64,000 bases of DNA from CBDCWQ01 sp965223435 (lineage in GTDB: Bacteria > Myxococcota > Kuafuiibacteriia > Kuafuiibacteriales > Kuafuiibacteriaceae), in assembly GCA_965223435.1 (NCBI GenBank), contig CBDCWQ010000023.1:930001-994000 (forward strand), written 5' to 3'. The translations under genes and the position numbers were made by a program. The first letter of the stretch is position 1; every line of letters starts with the position of its first letter. The notes under the pieces were generated by a model, which was not told the DNA's origin, ran no database searches, and saw nothing but the letters and a program-made list of their open reading frames with translations. Below, piece by piece: positions 1 through 9,769 of this stretch.

Positions 1-2
1 TT

Positions 3-557
3 GGGCTCATGGCGTCAGCGAGTGGAGCGCGCGCTCGAGCCGAAGCCGCAGATCGCTTGCCTCGATTTCGAGTGGGCATCGACTACATCGAAACGGGGGA
101 AGCCGGTCCATCAAGCGTTGTTGGAAGTGGGAAGGACGCGATGATCGCCTCTTTGGGCATCAGTCTTCCCCTTTGGCTTGGAAGTTATCAAGACGCGGAG
201 GATGCCGCTCGGGCCGACGGCCGGGCTCACATGGCGGATGGGGAAGCCGCTAGGCAAGAAGCCGCAGCTGATTTTCACGGTACGCTTGCGCGGGCACGTG
301 ACGCGTATCGCCGGATCGGGCTCTATCGAGATACCCTGCTGCTTCAAGCTGAGACTACGTTTCGCTCTGTTTTAGGTGGGTATCAATCAGGACAAACCAC
401 CGTTGCCGCTTCGCTCTTGGCGCAAAAGGATTTGCTCGAACTCCAACTGGAGCTCGCTCGAGCGCGTACAGAGTATGTCCGAGCGCTGGCCCGACTCCAA
501 TACATCGTGGGTCGTCCGGTCAAGACTGCCACCGAACCGGAGGTTTTCGATGAGTAG
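3..557 (+). CDS. Outer-membrane efflux protein (TolC/CusC family), 3' part only
   Basis: C-terminal about 184 residues of an outer-membrane factor; the 5' part lies outside the window. The long helical heptad pattern rich in Ala, Arg, Glu and Leu, with the stretch GGYQSGQTTVAASLLAQKD, is typical of the second TolC repeat, in which the alpha-barrel helices span the periplasm. It would form the exit duct for the CusBA pump encoded immediately downstream. Its stop codon overlaps the start of cusB by 8 bases (ATGAGTAG), which indicates one operon with coupled translation. The family is clear, but substrate is inferred only from the neighbours. Confidence 0.85.
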   Translation, partial: GLMASASGARARAEAADRLPRFRVGIDYIETGEAGPSSVVGSGKDAMIASLGISLPLWLGSYQDAEDAARADGRAHMADGEAARQEAAADFHGTLARARDAYRRIGLYRDTLLLQAETTFRSVLGGYQSGQTTVAASLLAQKDLLELQLELARARTEYVRALARLQYIVGRPVKTATEPEVFDE

Positions 558-2427
558 CTCAACTGAAAAAATGGTCAAAAAGTCTGTGCCTTGGGTCGCT
601 CTACCGGTCGTTGCCATCGTATCCTATTTTTTGGGAAGATCGATTCTTGTCGAGCCTCATCCAAAGGCCGGTGACGATGGAACTCATGGCCATGCGACTG
701 GCTCCGCAGTTAAAATCTGGACCTGTGCGATGCACCCCCAGATCCGGCGAGGCGATCCAGGGGTGTGTCCCATCTGTGCCATGGATTTGGTCCCCGTTCG
801 CGCTGGCGCGGAAGACAGGCCTGCGTCACCCGAGCGCGTGGCGCTCTCCGAGCGGGCCAAGGTGCGGGCTCGTATCCAAACAACTCCGGTGCGGCGCCTC
901 ACCGGTGGGGCGATTGAACGACGATTGCTTGGTCGAGTCGACTACGACGAAACGACGCTCCGCACGGTCACTGCCTGGGTGGGCGGACGGATCGACCGTT
1001 TACGCGTGCGCGTGACCGGTGAGCGGGTATCTTCCGGACAGAAAATCGCCACCTTGTACAGTCCAGAGGTTTATAGCGCCCACCAGGACTTGATCTCTGC
1101 GAGGCAGCAGCTTCAGCAGCTTTTTGCCGCTGCTACAACGGATGCACAGCGTGCCGCCCGAGTTGCGTTTGGGGCAGCACGAGATCGACTGCGACTTCTC
1201 GGCGTTCCGGAACGAGAATTGAAATCGATGGAACAAAAGAAGCGCCCGTCCGAACAAGTCGTGATTCGGACGCCGTTTGGCGGAACAGTCATCGAACGGC
1301 TTGCCACCGAAGGCAACTATGTCCAGACGGGGGCGGGCCTGTACCGCATTGCGGATCTTTCACAGCTTTGGGTACAGCTGGATGCGTACGAAAGCGATCT
1401 TCCATTTTTGGGCATTGGCCAGAGGGTCACGCTGACCGTCGAAGCGCTTCCAGAGGAGCAGTTCCCCGGGCGCATCACCTTCGTGGACCCCGTCGTCAAT
1501 CAACGGACCCGGACAACTCGGGTCCGCATCGAAGTGAAGAATCGCCAACGACGTCTGAGGCCCGGAATGTTCGCGGAGGCCACCGTTCAGGGGGCATCAC
1601 CAAGCGATGCACCTGACCGATTGGTCATTCCCCGAAGCGCGCCGCTGTTCACTGGCCGTCGCTCGGTGGTTTACGTTGAGGTTCCAGGCGCGAAGCGACC
1701 CACCTACGACGCGCGTGTGGTTCGGCTTGGAACGAGAATGGGCGATGCCTATCCAGTGGTTGCTGGTCTTTCAGAGGGTGAACGGGTCGTTACCCATGGC
1801 GCGTTTGCGCTCGATGCAGACCTTCAAATCCAGGGCGGTTCGTCCATGATGACGATGCCCGACGATCGCCAAGTCGGATCCTACGGTCGAGTCGTTCAAG
1901 TGTCCGATGAACAGCAAGCACACTTGGCCCAGGTCGTTGAGCGGTACCTCGCCATGCACGAGGCCTTTGCTGGTGACAGGCTTAAGGACGCCAAGAAGGC
2001 GAACGCCGCGCTGGTGAAGAGCCTCGCGAAAGTTGTCGGCAATTCAGGCTCCGCCTTTCAGGGCGCATGGGCACCCATTGCCCGTCATTTGGGGACTCAT
2101 GCGATGCACATCAAACATGCAAAAGGACTCGCCGAGGCGCGGGTGGGCTTTCGCGAGCTCTCCCGTCAAGTGGCCACGGTGCTCAGGGTCTTTGGCAACC
2201 CCACCAAAGATGTTTTGCGCCTGGCGTTCTGTCCGATGGCGTTGAACAATGAGGGTGCGGAGTGGGTTCAGCGTTCGGATCACATTCAAAACCCATACTT
2301 TGGAGCGTCGATGCACAGCTGTGGTGCCATTCATAGCACCGTGGAATACGGGACATACCTTCCGGAAAAACCGGAAGCATCAAAGAAGTCACGCCGCGCG
2401 ACACGTGTACGAGGACACCAGCATTGA
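550..2427 (+). CDS. cusB: Efflux RND periplasmic adaptor, CusB-like, with metal-binding domain
   Basis: Membrane-fusion protein of a tripartite heavy-metal RND pump, 625 residues. ATG at 550 is chosen because it overlaps the upstream stop and gives an N-terminal membrane anchor (about residues 14-30). Next comes a heavy-metal-binding domain (residues 58-83) with the motifs TCAMHPQI and CPICAMDL, whose Cys, Met and His residues fit Cu(I)/Ag(I) binding. A barrel-sandwich/HlyD region follows, containing RTPFGGTVIE. The last 150 residues resemble the DUF3347-type domain of some CusB proteins, with a Cys-Pro-Met and a late His-Ser-Cys. It passes metal to CusA in the periplasm. Copper or silver as the substrate is inferred from the motifs. 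Confidence 0.92.
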   Translation: MSSSTEKMVKKSVPWVALPVVAIVSYFLGRSILVEPHPKAGDDGTHGHATGSAVKIWTCAMHPQIRRGDPGVCPICAMDLVPVRAGAEDRPASPERVALSERAKVRARIQTTPVRRLTGGAIERRLLGRVDYDETTLRTVTAWVGGRIDRLRVRVTGERVSSGQKIATLYSPEVYSAHQDLISARQQLQQLFAAATTDAQRAARVAFGAARDRLRLLGVPERELKSMEQKKRPSEQVVIRTPFGGTVIERLATEGNYVQTGAGLYRIADLSQLWVQLDAYESDLPFLGIGQRVTLTVEALPEEQFPGRITFVDPVVNQRTRTTRVRIEVKNRQRRLRPGMFAEATVQGASPSDAPDRLVIPRSAPLFTGRRSVVYVEVPGAKRPTYDARVVRLGTRMGDAYPVVAGLSEGERVVTHGAFALDADLQIQGGSSMMTMPDDRQVGSYGRVVQVSDEQQAHLAQVVERYLAMHEAFAGDRLKDAKKANAALVKSLAKVVGNSGSAFQGAWAPIARHLGTHAMHIKHAKGLAEARVGFRELSRQVATVLRVFGNPTKDVLRLAFCPMALNNEGAEWVQRSDHIQNPYFGASMHSCGAIHSTVEYGTYLPEKPEASKKSRRATRVRGHQH

Positions 2428-5400
2428 GCCCCAACGAAGCACCTCAAGAACCGCGCGTGCTTTCCTTTGGGTGGGAGCGGTTCATCATATTTTTTGTAGA
2501 AAACAAGCTCGTGGTATTCGTTGTCATTGGTTTGCTCTTGGGGGCGGGCCTTTACGTTTTGCCGTTTGACTGGGACCTTGGCATTCCTCAGGACAATGTG
2601 CCTGTCGATGCCCTTCCGGACATGGGTGAGACTCAGCAGATCGTTTTTACCGAATGGCCCGGCCGCTCCCCGCGGGATGTCGAGGACCAGTTAAGCTATC
2701 CCCTCACCGCAGCCCTGCTGGGAATTCCGGGTGTCCGAACGGTCCGGAGCTCGTCGATGTTCGGGTTTTCTACGATCTACCTCATCTTTGAAGATGGCAT
2801 TGACTTCTATTGGTCGCGCTCACGAGTGCTTGAAAAGCTTGCCTCCTTGCCGGCAGGTACTTTGCCGGATGGCACATCGCCGGCGCTTGGTCCCGATGCC
2901 ACCGCCCTCGGACAAGTCTTTTGGTACACCCTGGATGGCCTCGATACCGACGGCAATCTTGTCGGGGGCTGGGACCTCCATGAACTTCGCAGCATTCAGG
3001 ATTGGACGGTCCGGTATGCGCTTCAGGCGGTGCCTGGCGTATCTGAAGTCGCATCCGTAGGTGGATATGTTCGAGAGTATCAGGTGGACGTAGATCCGGA
3101 AGCGATGGTGGCCCACCAGGTCAGTCTCGATCACGTCGTGCACGCGGTGCGCAGCTCCAATCTCGATGTGGGCGCCCGAACTCTTGAGATCAACAGCGCT
3201 GAATACCTCGTGCGCGGCCTTGGATTCATCGAAAATGTAAAAGACCTCGAAGAGACGGTCATCACTACGCGGGAGCATATACCGATTCGCGTTCGCGACA
3301 TCGCCCGAGTGACACTGGGCCCCGCCGGGCGAAGGGGGGCCCTCGACGACGCTGGTGCACAGGCTGTGGGGGGCGTTGTGGTGGTGCGTTATGGCGACAA
3401 TCCCATGGCGGTCATCGAGCGCATCAAGTCGAAAATCAAGACAATCGCGCCCGGGCTGCCGCGACGAACGCTGAAGAACGGAACCGTCAGCCAGGTCTCC
3501 ATTGTGCCCTTTTACGACCGCACGACCCTGATCAGGGAAACACTCGGTACCCTGTCCGCCGCTTTGCTGCAGCAGATCTTGGTGACGATCATCGTGGTGC
3601 TTATCATGCTTCGAAATCTGAGGAGTTCCCTTTTGATCTCTGGGGTTCTTCCACTGGCCGTGTTGGCGGCGTTTGTGGCGATGAAATGGACCGGGGTTGA
3701 CGCCAACATCATGGCGCTGGCCGGAATCGCAATCGCCATCGGCACCATGGTAGACATGGCGATTGTCTTCACCGAGAACATTGTCGAACACTTGCGAAAA
3801 GCGCCAAATGACGCGGACCGAGGTCGCATTGCGGCGCATGCGGCGGCTGAAGTCGCGCCGGCCGTTTTCACGTCGGTCTTGACCACGGTGGCAAGTTTTT
3901 TGCCTGTGTTTGCGCTTACGGCAGGCGAGGGGAAGCTTTTTACCCCACTGGCGGTCACGAAGTCCTTCGCAATGCTTGGGGCACTCCTCATCTCCTTTGT
4001 GGCTCTTCCCCCGTTTGCCCATATTCTTTTTGGCCGCGTGCCGAATCCTCCGCCCGAGATCAACAAGGGCCTTTCAAAGAAGATCCTCCGCTCGGTGATG
4101 CGTCTTGTCCATGTGCACCATTGGGTCCTCATCGGGCTTGGCATGTTTCTTACTCAATGGACCGCGTTCGGCCTCCTTGCGGTGATGTTCGGTGTGTTTC
4201 GCCTCGCCGAGCCACTGCTCAACGCGAAACATCGATGTTGGCTCAGCGGGGCCGAAAATGGGGTTGCCGTCGTCATGGTCATTTGGCTTCTGACCCGCGA
4301 TTGGATGCCGCTTGGGATGGATCGAAACCAGTTCATCAACTTCATCTTTGTGGCGGGAAGCATCGCTGGACTATTGAGTCTGTTTGTTCTCTTTCAGAGG
4401 ATATATGGGCCCATCTTGGTTTGGGGTCTCCGGCACAAGGTGTGGGCTCTGACTCCTCCCCTGTTGGCTCTGACCTTTGGCTTGACCGCTTGGCTCAGTT
4501 TTGACCGCGTATTCGGATGGCTGCCGCAAATCATCCGAACTTGGGCGCCTGTGGCCATGGCTGCGCAGGCGTTCCCGGGATTCGGTCGGGAGTTCATGCC
4601 CCCGTTTGACGAAGGTTCCTTCCTCTATATGCCGACCACCATGCCGCATGCATCCTTAGGGCAGGCCCTGGATATGCTCTCGGATCTCGACGCAGCCATC
4701 GAAGCCATTCCCGAGGTGGAACGGGCGGTGGGGAAACTTGGGCGCGCAGAGAGCCCACTCGACCCCGCGCCCATTTCTATGTTTGAAACCATGATCACCT
4801 ACAAACCGGAGTACCGGATCAACGAGCAAGGCGAGCGTATCCGGCAGTGGAGACCGCATGTCAGGTCACCTGACGATATCTGGGACGAGATCGTAGGCGC
4901 TGCCGCGGCGCCGGGATTGACCGCCGCGCCTATGCTTATGCCGATCAATGCCCGCATCGTGATGCTCCAAAGCGGGATGCGGGCCCCGATGGGTATCAAA
5001 GTATACGGCCCGAGCCTGAAAACCATTGAGGCTTTCGGTCTCCAGCTCGAAGAACTTCTCAAAGAGGTGCCCTCAGTTCGTGCCGAGACCGTCTTTGCGG
5101 ATCGGGTTGTGGGGAAACCGTATCTAGAGATCGATATCGACCGAGAGGCCATTGGCCGTTATGGTCTCACGATCCGCCGGGTTCAAGATGTCATCCAAGT
5201 CGCGGTCGGTGGCCGGATACTCACCCGAACGGTGGAGGGTCGTGAACGCTACCCGGTTCGAGTGAGGTATATGCGCGAAGAAAGAGACAGCGTTGAAGCG
5301 CTTCGTCGTGTGTTTGTTCCCACGCCAGGTGGTGAGCAAATCCCCCTCGAACAGCTGGCTCAGTTCCGATATGTACGGGGTCCGCAAATCATCAAATCGG

Positions 5401-6173
5401 AAGACACGCTCCTGATGAGCTATGTCCTATTCGATCGAAAGCCAGAGGTGGCCGAGGTTGAAGCCGTTGAGGAGGCACGCGCCTATCTGAACAAAGCCAT
5501 CAAACGCGGACGGTTGGAAGTACCCGCGGGCGTAAGTTACAAGTTCTCGGGCAGTTACGAAAACCAAGTCCGAAGTGAAAACAAACTGTTGATTTTGGTT
5601 CCTTTGGCTTTATCCCTGGTCTTCTTGTTTCTTTATCTGCAGTTCCGGCGGGTGTCGACGACCCTGATCATCTACTCCGGGGTGGCCATCTCGGTGGCTG
5701 GCGGCTTTTCCTTCATGTGGCTTTACGGGCGCCCCTGGTTTTTGGGCTTCGAGCTCTTCGGCGTCGACGTGCGGAGGTTGTTCCAGGTGGGCACCGTCAA
5801 TCTTTCGGTCGCAGTTTGGGTTGGTTTCATCGCCCTTTTGGGCATCGCTACCGATGTGGGCGTTGTGATGGCGACTTACCTCGCCCAGCGATTTCGCGCC
5901 CGGCCGCCTCGGACCATTGAGGAGGTTCACAGATGGGTGCTCGAAGCGGGGCAACGCCGGGTTCGTCCTTGTCTTATGACGACCGCAACAACCGCACTCG
6001 CTTTGCTCCCTATCATCACTTCACAGGGTCGAGGCTCAGACATGATGATGCCCATGGCTCTCCCCTCGATCGGAGGAATGGGAACGATTCTCCTTACGAT
6101 GTTTACAGTGCCCATTCTGTTCGCTTGGGTAGAAGAGTCTAGACTGCGCAACAAGGGGCAGAACCCGGCATGA
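2424..6173 (+). CDS. cusA: Heavy-metal efflux RND transporter, CusA/CzcA family
   Basis: Inner-membrane proton-driven RND pump of 1249 residues, somewhat longer than the usual 1040-1050. The TTG start at 2424 overlaps the cusB stop and has GAGGA nine bases upstream. Family landmarks are the first TM helix (about residues 15-45), the TM4 motif MVDMAIVFTENIVEHL near residue 443 with its proton-relay Asp, and FMPPFDEGSFLYMPTTMP near residue 723. The extra length lies mainly between TM6 and the second porter domain, where about 150 residues form additional hydrophobic segments. A second helix bundle closes the protein. It exports monovalent or divalent metal ions across both membranes with CusB and the outer-membrane factor. 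Confidence 0.95.
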   Translation: MSPNEAPQEPRVLSFGWERFIIFFVENKLVVFVVIGLLLGAGLYVLPFDWDLGIPQDNVPVDALPDMGETQQIVFTEWPGRSPRDVEDQLSYPLTAALLGIPGVRTVRSSSMFGFSTIYLIFEDGIDFYWSRSRVLEKLASLPAGTLPDGTSPALGPDATALGQVFWYTLDGLDTDGNLVGGWDLHELRSIQDWTVRYALQAVPGVSEVASVGGYVREYQVDVDPEAMVAHQVSLDHVVHAVRSSNLDVGARTLEINSAEYLVRGLGFIENVKDLEETVITTREHIPIRVRDIARVTLGPAGRRGALDDAGAQAVGGVVVVRYGDNPMAVIERIKSKIKTIAPGLPRRTLKNGTVSQVSIVPFYDRTTLIRETLGTLSAALLQQILVTIIVVLIMLRNLRSSLLISGVLPLAVLAAFVAMKWTGVDANIMALAGIAIAIGTMVDMAIVFTENIVEHLRKAPNDADRGRIAAHAAAEVAPAVFTSVLTTVASFLPVFALTAGEGKLFTPLAVTKSFAMLGALLISFVALPPFAHILFGRVPNPPPEINKGLSKKILRSVMRLVHVHHWVLIGLGMFLTQWTAFGLLAVMFGVFRLAEPLLNAKHRCWLSGAENGVAVVMVIWLLTRDWMPLGMDRNQFINFIFVAGSIAGLLSLFVLFQRIYGPILVWGLRHKVWALTPPLLALTFGLTAWLSFDRVFGWLPQIIRTWAPVAMAAQAFPGFGREFMPPFDEGSFLYMPTTMPHASLGQALDMLSDLDAAIEAIPEVERAVGKLGRAESPLDPAPISMFETMITYKPEYRINEQGERIRQWRPHVRSPDDIWDEIVGAAAAPGLTAAPMLMPINARIVMLQSGMRAPMGIKVYGPSLKTIEAFGLQLEELLKEVPSVRAETVFADRVVGKPYLEIDIDREAIGRYGLTIRRVQDVIQVAVGGRILTRTVEGRERYPVRVRYMREERDSVEALRRVFVPTPGGEQIPLEQLAQFRYVRGPQIIKSEDTLLMSYVLFDRKPEVAEVEAVEEARAYLNKAIKRGRLEVPAGVSYKFSGSYENQVRSENKLLILVPLALSLVFLFLYLQFRRVSTTLIIYSGVAISVAGGFSFMWLYGRPWFLGFELFGVDVRRLFQVGTVNLSVAVWVGFIALLGIATDVGVVMATYLAQRFRARPPRTIEEVHRWVLEAGQRRVRPCLMTTATTALALLPIITSQGRGSDMMMPMALPSIGGMGTILLTMFTVPILFAWVEESRLRNKGQNPA

Positions 6174-6682
6174 CACTCTCAGGATTTTCGGATAGGGGAA
6201 AGGAGATGATGCTGAGTCCCAGGATGCTTCGATGGCTGCTGAATTGGTATCCGCCTTACATCGGTGCAGGCGTCAAGGTTACCCACATTTCGGATGACTG
6301 GCGACGCCTCGATGTCCGAATGTCCCTTCGTTTTTACAACCGGAATGTGGTGGGCACCCACTTTGGTGGGAGTCTTTACTCCATGGTTGATCCGCACGTG
6401 ATGCTGTTGCTCATACAATGTCTTGGGAAGGGCTACGTCGTGTGGGACAGCTGGGCAGCCATAGAGTTCCTCAAGCCCGGGCGCGGCACTGTCAAGGCAA
6501 GCTTCGAGATTACCGATGCGATGCTGGACGAGATTCGCCACCATACCCAAGGAGGCGACAAGTATTTCCCAGAACTTGAGGTTTCGATCTTGGATTCCGT
6601 GGGGGACGTGGTCGCACGGGTCAGCAAGCGAATTTACGTCCGCCGCAAGCGAGATCGCCCGAACTCCGGCACCGGTTCTTAA
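6170..6682 (+). CDS. DUF4442 hotdog-fold (thioesterase-like) protein
   Basis: Small protein of the DUF4442/PaaI-like hotdog superfamily, with LLNWYPPYIGAGVKV near the start and the helix-region motif NVVGTHFGGSLYSMVDPH. Related proteins act on or bind acyl-CoA or acyl-ACP thioesters, but no substrate is known for this family. The first ATG overlaps the cusA stop (ATGA), suggesting coupling to the efflux operon. Two alternative ATGs at 6206 and 6209 directly follow AAAGGAG, but the spacing is too short for a usual ribosome-binding site. Start uncertain, family fairly sure. Its link to metal export is unexplained. Confidence 0.8.
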   Translation: MTLSGFSDRGKEMMLSPRMLRWLLNWYPPYIGAGVKVTHISDDWRRLDVRMSLRFYNRNVVGTHFGGSLYSMVDPHVMLLLIQCLGKGYVVWDSWAAIEFLKPGRGTVKASFEITDAMLDEIRHHTQGGDKYFPELEVSILDSVGDVVARVSKRIYVRRKRDRPNSGTGS

Positions 6683-6689
6683 AAGCCCC

Positions 6690-7041
6690 TGGCGCCTTTG
6701 GATCGCCGCCTGGCGAGCACGCGTCATCCTCCCCCAGTTGCAGCATGGCACCAATACCATCGAGAAACTGTTGCCGCGGCACGCCGGTCATCATGTCCAC
6801 GAGCGTTTCGGCATCGACCCCGACTGGGTTGTGGATCGGCGTGTCCGATGTGGCACATTCGAAGACCCTCTCTGCGACAAATCTGAGGATCTTGCCGGGT
6901 GCCGTGAGGGTTTACGGTCTGACGAATCCATCGCATCCGACGACCTTGAAAAAGTAATAAACATTCAGCGTCCGGGTTCCGCAGAGATTGAGTATCTTCT
7001 TCCGCGGGACCCAATACGGCCCATCCATCGCCGTCACCCAC
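6690..7041 (-). pseudogene. Unidentified decayed coding remnant
   Basis: Read on the minus strand, this gap contains protein-like stretches broken by a stop and a frame change: first MDGPYWVPRKKILNLCGTR, later TPIHNPVGVDAETLVDMMTG and QQFLDGIGAMLQLGEDDAC in another frame. The residue composition looks like real globular protein rather than random translation. I cannot assign a family. It lies between the efflux operon and the tail of the Ig-repeat lipoprotein gene, so it may be the remains of a gene deleted there. Confidence 0.3.
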
Positions 7042-7047
7042 CTCTGA

Positions 7048-9528
7048 TTAAAAGTTATAGAAATGGATGCTCCCATCCTTCAAGTTGAGGCCCACTTCGC
7101 TACGAGAACCGCCATAGGCGACCGTTCCGGTCGACCATCGCGGGCTTCCTACAAATTCTGGGGTACTCCAAATTCCTCCTCGATATCGCGAAAGATAGAC
7201 ATCACCGTACACCAGATTGATGGTATCCACAGGCTTGAAGAGGATCTGAATTTCATCGGGTAGTACGATGAGACCATTTAAACCTTTTACCCGCTCGGTG
7301 TATTGCTCAAAGACGATAAACCGCTTGGATCTATCCAAATCGATCTCGACGATACTGACATACGCCCCTTTGATAAATGGTGAGGTAGAGAAAATCTGGT
7401 CGTACTCATTTTGATATGCGAGTAAAAGTGTATTTCTATGGGGATCGGGAACCGCAACAAGTGCCGGAGCTTCTCCCTCGGGCCCTAAATCTCCATCTGT
7501 ATCTTGAGAAATAAATTGGCTGTCGATCCAGTCAAGCTGAAGCCCATCTGATGTTTCAGTAAGATGTAGCGCCCAAATTGTGCTGAAACTGTCGGCCTTA
7601 CTAAAACACCAAATGCTATCATCGGTTGGATGTTGCGCCAACGTTAAACGATGGAGTGAATTGGGCAAATAATCTATTTGTATTGGTGAAAGTTCCTGCC
7701 AGTTTCCCTGTGGACTGCGGTACACAATAAATAGTTCTGCAAAACGATCATCCAAAGTTCCATTGTATTCATGATGGCGATACCACGTAGCAACAAGTCC
7801 GCCACTCTTTAGCTTGATCATGGAGCTTGCTACGCTTCGATCATCACCGAAAAATTTCTCAGAAGCGAGCGCCGCGGTTGTCGGAAAGGGGTCGCCGCTT
7901 AGCTGGTATCTTCGCGCAACCGCGGGCGCCCCGTCGATCGAGGAAAAAAAGCCGCCGTTGCTAGAAAAGACCCAGAGTGTATTGCGCGAAGCCAGAATAT
8001 ACTGCGCATTGAATATCATATCATCATCCAAACCTGGCAGGTAGATACGAGACTCATGACCTTGCCCATCTTTCATGTATAGCCATTTCTTTGTTGTCGT
8101 TGATTCAACGTAGATAAGAGCGGTCACGTCTTCATACTCAGCCATACGCCCCTTGGCCTTAATGCTGCTTATCGGACCAAGCCGACCAAAGCTAGTCACG
8201 AGGATGTCGTTGGGATGGGTGTTGATATCAACCCATGTCGACACCGGTTCCGAGGTGCTGCGGTTGCCCTCAGCGTCCTGGGCTACCGCTGTCCATGTAT
8301 GTGCACCGTTGTCGCCCGCATTGAAGTTCCAGGCGTATTCATGGGGTGCCGAAGCATCTGTATGAAGCAGGACGCCGTCCAAATAGAAGGCCACCGAACG
8401 CACCCCTACGTTGTCTGTGGCCGAGGCCTCAACGGTCACGCTTCCTGACTCGGCGTAGGTGACCCCGCTGGACGGATTCACGATCGTCACCGTGGGGGAA
8501 GTCGTATCTCGATTTTCGACGGCCACAGTGACGGATACGGGCTCGGAGCTTTGGCGATTCCCCGCCGCATCTTGGGCAATCGCCGTATAGATATAGGTCC
8601 CGTTGTCCTTTTCATCCACCGCCCACGAAAACTCGTAGGGCGCACTCAGATCTGTGAACACCAGCGATGAACCTCGGAAGAATTCTACGTGGGTTACATT
8701 CCTATCGTCCTCTGCCGCGGCTAAAAACACCACAGTTTGCGCTTGGCTGTAGACCGTATCCATGGCGGGGCTGACCAGTCTGACCGACGGGGGAATCGTG
8801 TCCACAGGTTCGGGTGGCGGTATCGATAGCTCGACGATCACGACTTCCGACGAGCTTCGGTTGCCCGAGGTGTCGGTGGCTTCTGCCCGAAGGCGGTGGG
8901 CGCCATTGTCATTGATATCGAATGTCCAGTCATAGGAAAATGGGGCCTCGATATCGGTAAATACGGGCACCTCGTCTAAAAAGAACACCACCGCATCTAT
9001 ACCGATGTCGTCGGTAGCGGAAGCCGTTATTTGCACGGTGTCTTCGATCCCAAACGTCGTACCACTCAGGGGACCCGTGATGGCAACGATAGGGGGCGTG
9101 ACATCGGGGGGAGCAACCACCTCAGCTTCACAGGTTGTCAACAAAGATTCGTTGTTGCGTTGGACGTACATCAAGTTGAAGGTCGCTGGCCCCAAACTTG
9201 TTACGACCTGTGGACTGGAGGCGATCAGGCGACCGCTTCGATCCGCCATTGTTGTCCAAGAAAAGGTCTGATCGACGGCCTTTGCATCGATTCGGACATC
9301 TAGTGATCTACCGAGCTCAGTGGCCTGTAACGAAAAGGCCTCGCCTGAGACGATCGGATTTGGTGTTATCGAGCACTTGGCTTTGGTCCTTTTTAAGGTA
9401 TCGATTTGTGTGCTGTCCCCGACAAGATTGGAGCCGACTTGGCTGTCCCCAGTACACGCAAAGAAAGCAATAGAGCTCAAAACCGACCAGACGCCGATTG
9501 TGTTTCTGGTGACGCAGCCAAATACCAT
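7048..9528 (-). CDS. Large lipoprotein with three bacterial Ig-like repeats
   Basis: About 826 residues. ATG at 9528 is preferred over an upstream TTG because AGGGG lies five bases before it and it begins a signal peptide ending in a lipobox-like IAFFAC (Cys25). Three tandem repeats of about 95 residues follow (about 141-235, 242-337 and 342-435), each with a TPPIV/SPTV entry, an FYLDG or FFLDE strand, and a terminal DxxGNRSSSEPV. This is the pattern of the Ig-like domains seen in extracellular bacterial proteins. The C-terminal 390 residues have many short beta-like blocks and may be a propeller or jelly-roll, unassigned. Probably surface-anchored; role unknown, with adhesion or polymer binding possible. 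Confidence 0.75.
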   Translation of the reverse strand: MVFGCVTRNTIGVWSVLSSIAFFACTGDSQVGSNLVGDSTQIDTLKRTKAKCSITPNPIVSGEAFSLQATELGRSLDVRIDAKAVDQTFSWTTMADRSGRLIASSPQVVTSLGPATFNLMYVQRNNESLLTTCEAEVVAPPDVTPPIVAITGPLSGTTFGIEDTVQITASATDDIGIDAVVFFLDEVPVFTDIEAPFSYDWTFDINDNGAHRLRAEATDTSGNRSSSEVVIVELSIPPPEPVDTIPPSVRLVSPAMDTVYSQAQTVVFLAAAEDDRNVTHVEFFRGSSLVFTDLSAPYEFSWAVDEKDNGTYIYTAIAQDAAGNRQSSEPVSVTVAVENRDTTSPTVTIVNPSSGVTYAESGSVTVEASATDNVGVRSVAFYLDGVLLHTDASAPHEYAWNFNAGDNGAHTWTAVAQDAEGNRSTSEPVSTWVDINTHPNDILVTSFGRLGPISSIKAKGRMAEYEDVTALIYVESTTTKKWLYMKDGQGHESRIYLPGLDDDMIFNAQYILASRNTLWVFSSNGGFFSSIDGAPAVARRYQLSGDPFPTTAALASEKFFGDDRSVASSMIKLKSGGLVATWYRHHEYNGTLDDRFAELFIVYRSPQGNWQELSPIQIDYLPNSLHRLTLAQHPTDDSIWCFSKADSFSTIWALHLTETSDGLQLDWIDSQFISQDTDGDLGPEGEAPALVAVPDPHRNTLLLAYQNEYDQIFSTSPFIKGAYVSIVEIDLDRSKRFIVFEQYTERVKGLNGLIVLPDEIQILFKPVDTINLVYGDVYLSRYRGGIWSTPEFVGSPRWSTGTVAYGGSRSEVGLNLKDGSIHFYNF

Positions 9529-9553
9529 ATTCACCCCTTTAGGGTTGGTCACT

Positions 9554-9570
9554 CGCAAATATTATTCCAG
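9554..9570 (-). promoter_or_regulatory. Weak sigma-54-like promoter before the Ig lipoprotein
   Basis: On the minus strand the sequence reads CTGGAATAATATTTGCG, with correct GG-N10-GC spacing. Transcription would start near 9543, fifteen bases before the ATG. No copy of the palindromic enhancer found elsewhere in this window lies upstream, so this may be chance. Confidence 0.3.
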
Positions 9571-9769
9571 TTGTGGCTACCCAATGCGTGAACGAAGGTT
9601 TCGTTGCTCCATAATGAGATTGTCAATCATTTCAACTAGATCACGATGGAGCTCTAGCTCGATCCGCAACGGATTTGCTTTTGACCCACACTATATGCAT
9701 GAGGAGTCGAGACTCCACCTGTGCACTCTCCTACGCACCGAGATCTGAAAGCACGTTCAAAAAGGGGCT

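Noticed and set aside
2820..4022. Long open frame antisense to cusA (about 400 codons)
   Set aside because: Composition is His/Arg/Gln-rich with no motif; it mirrors codon bias of cusA.
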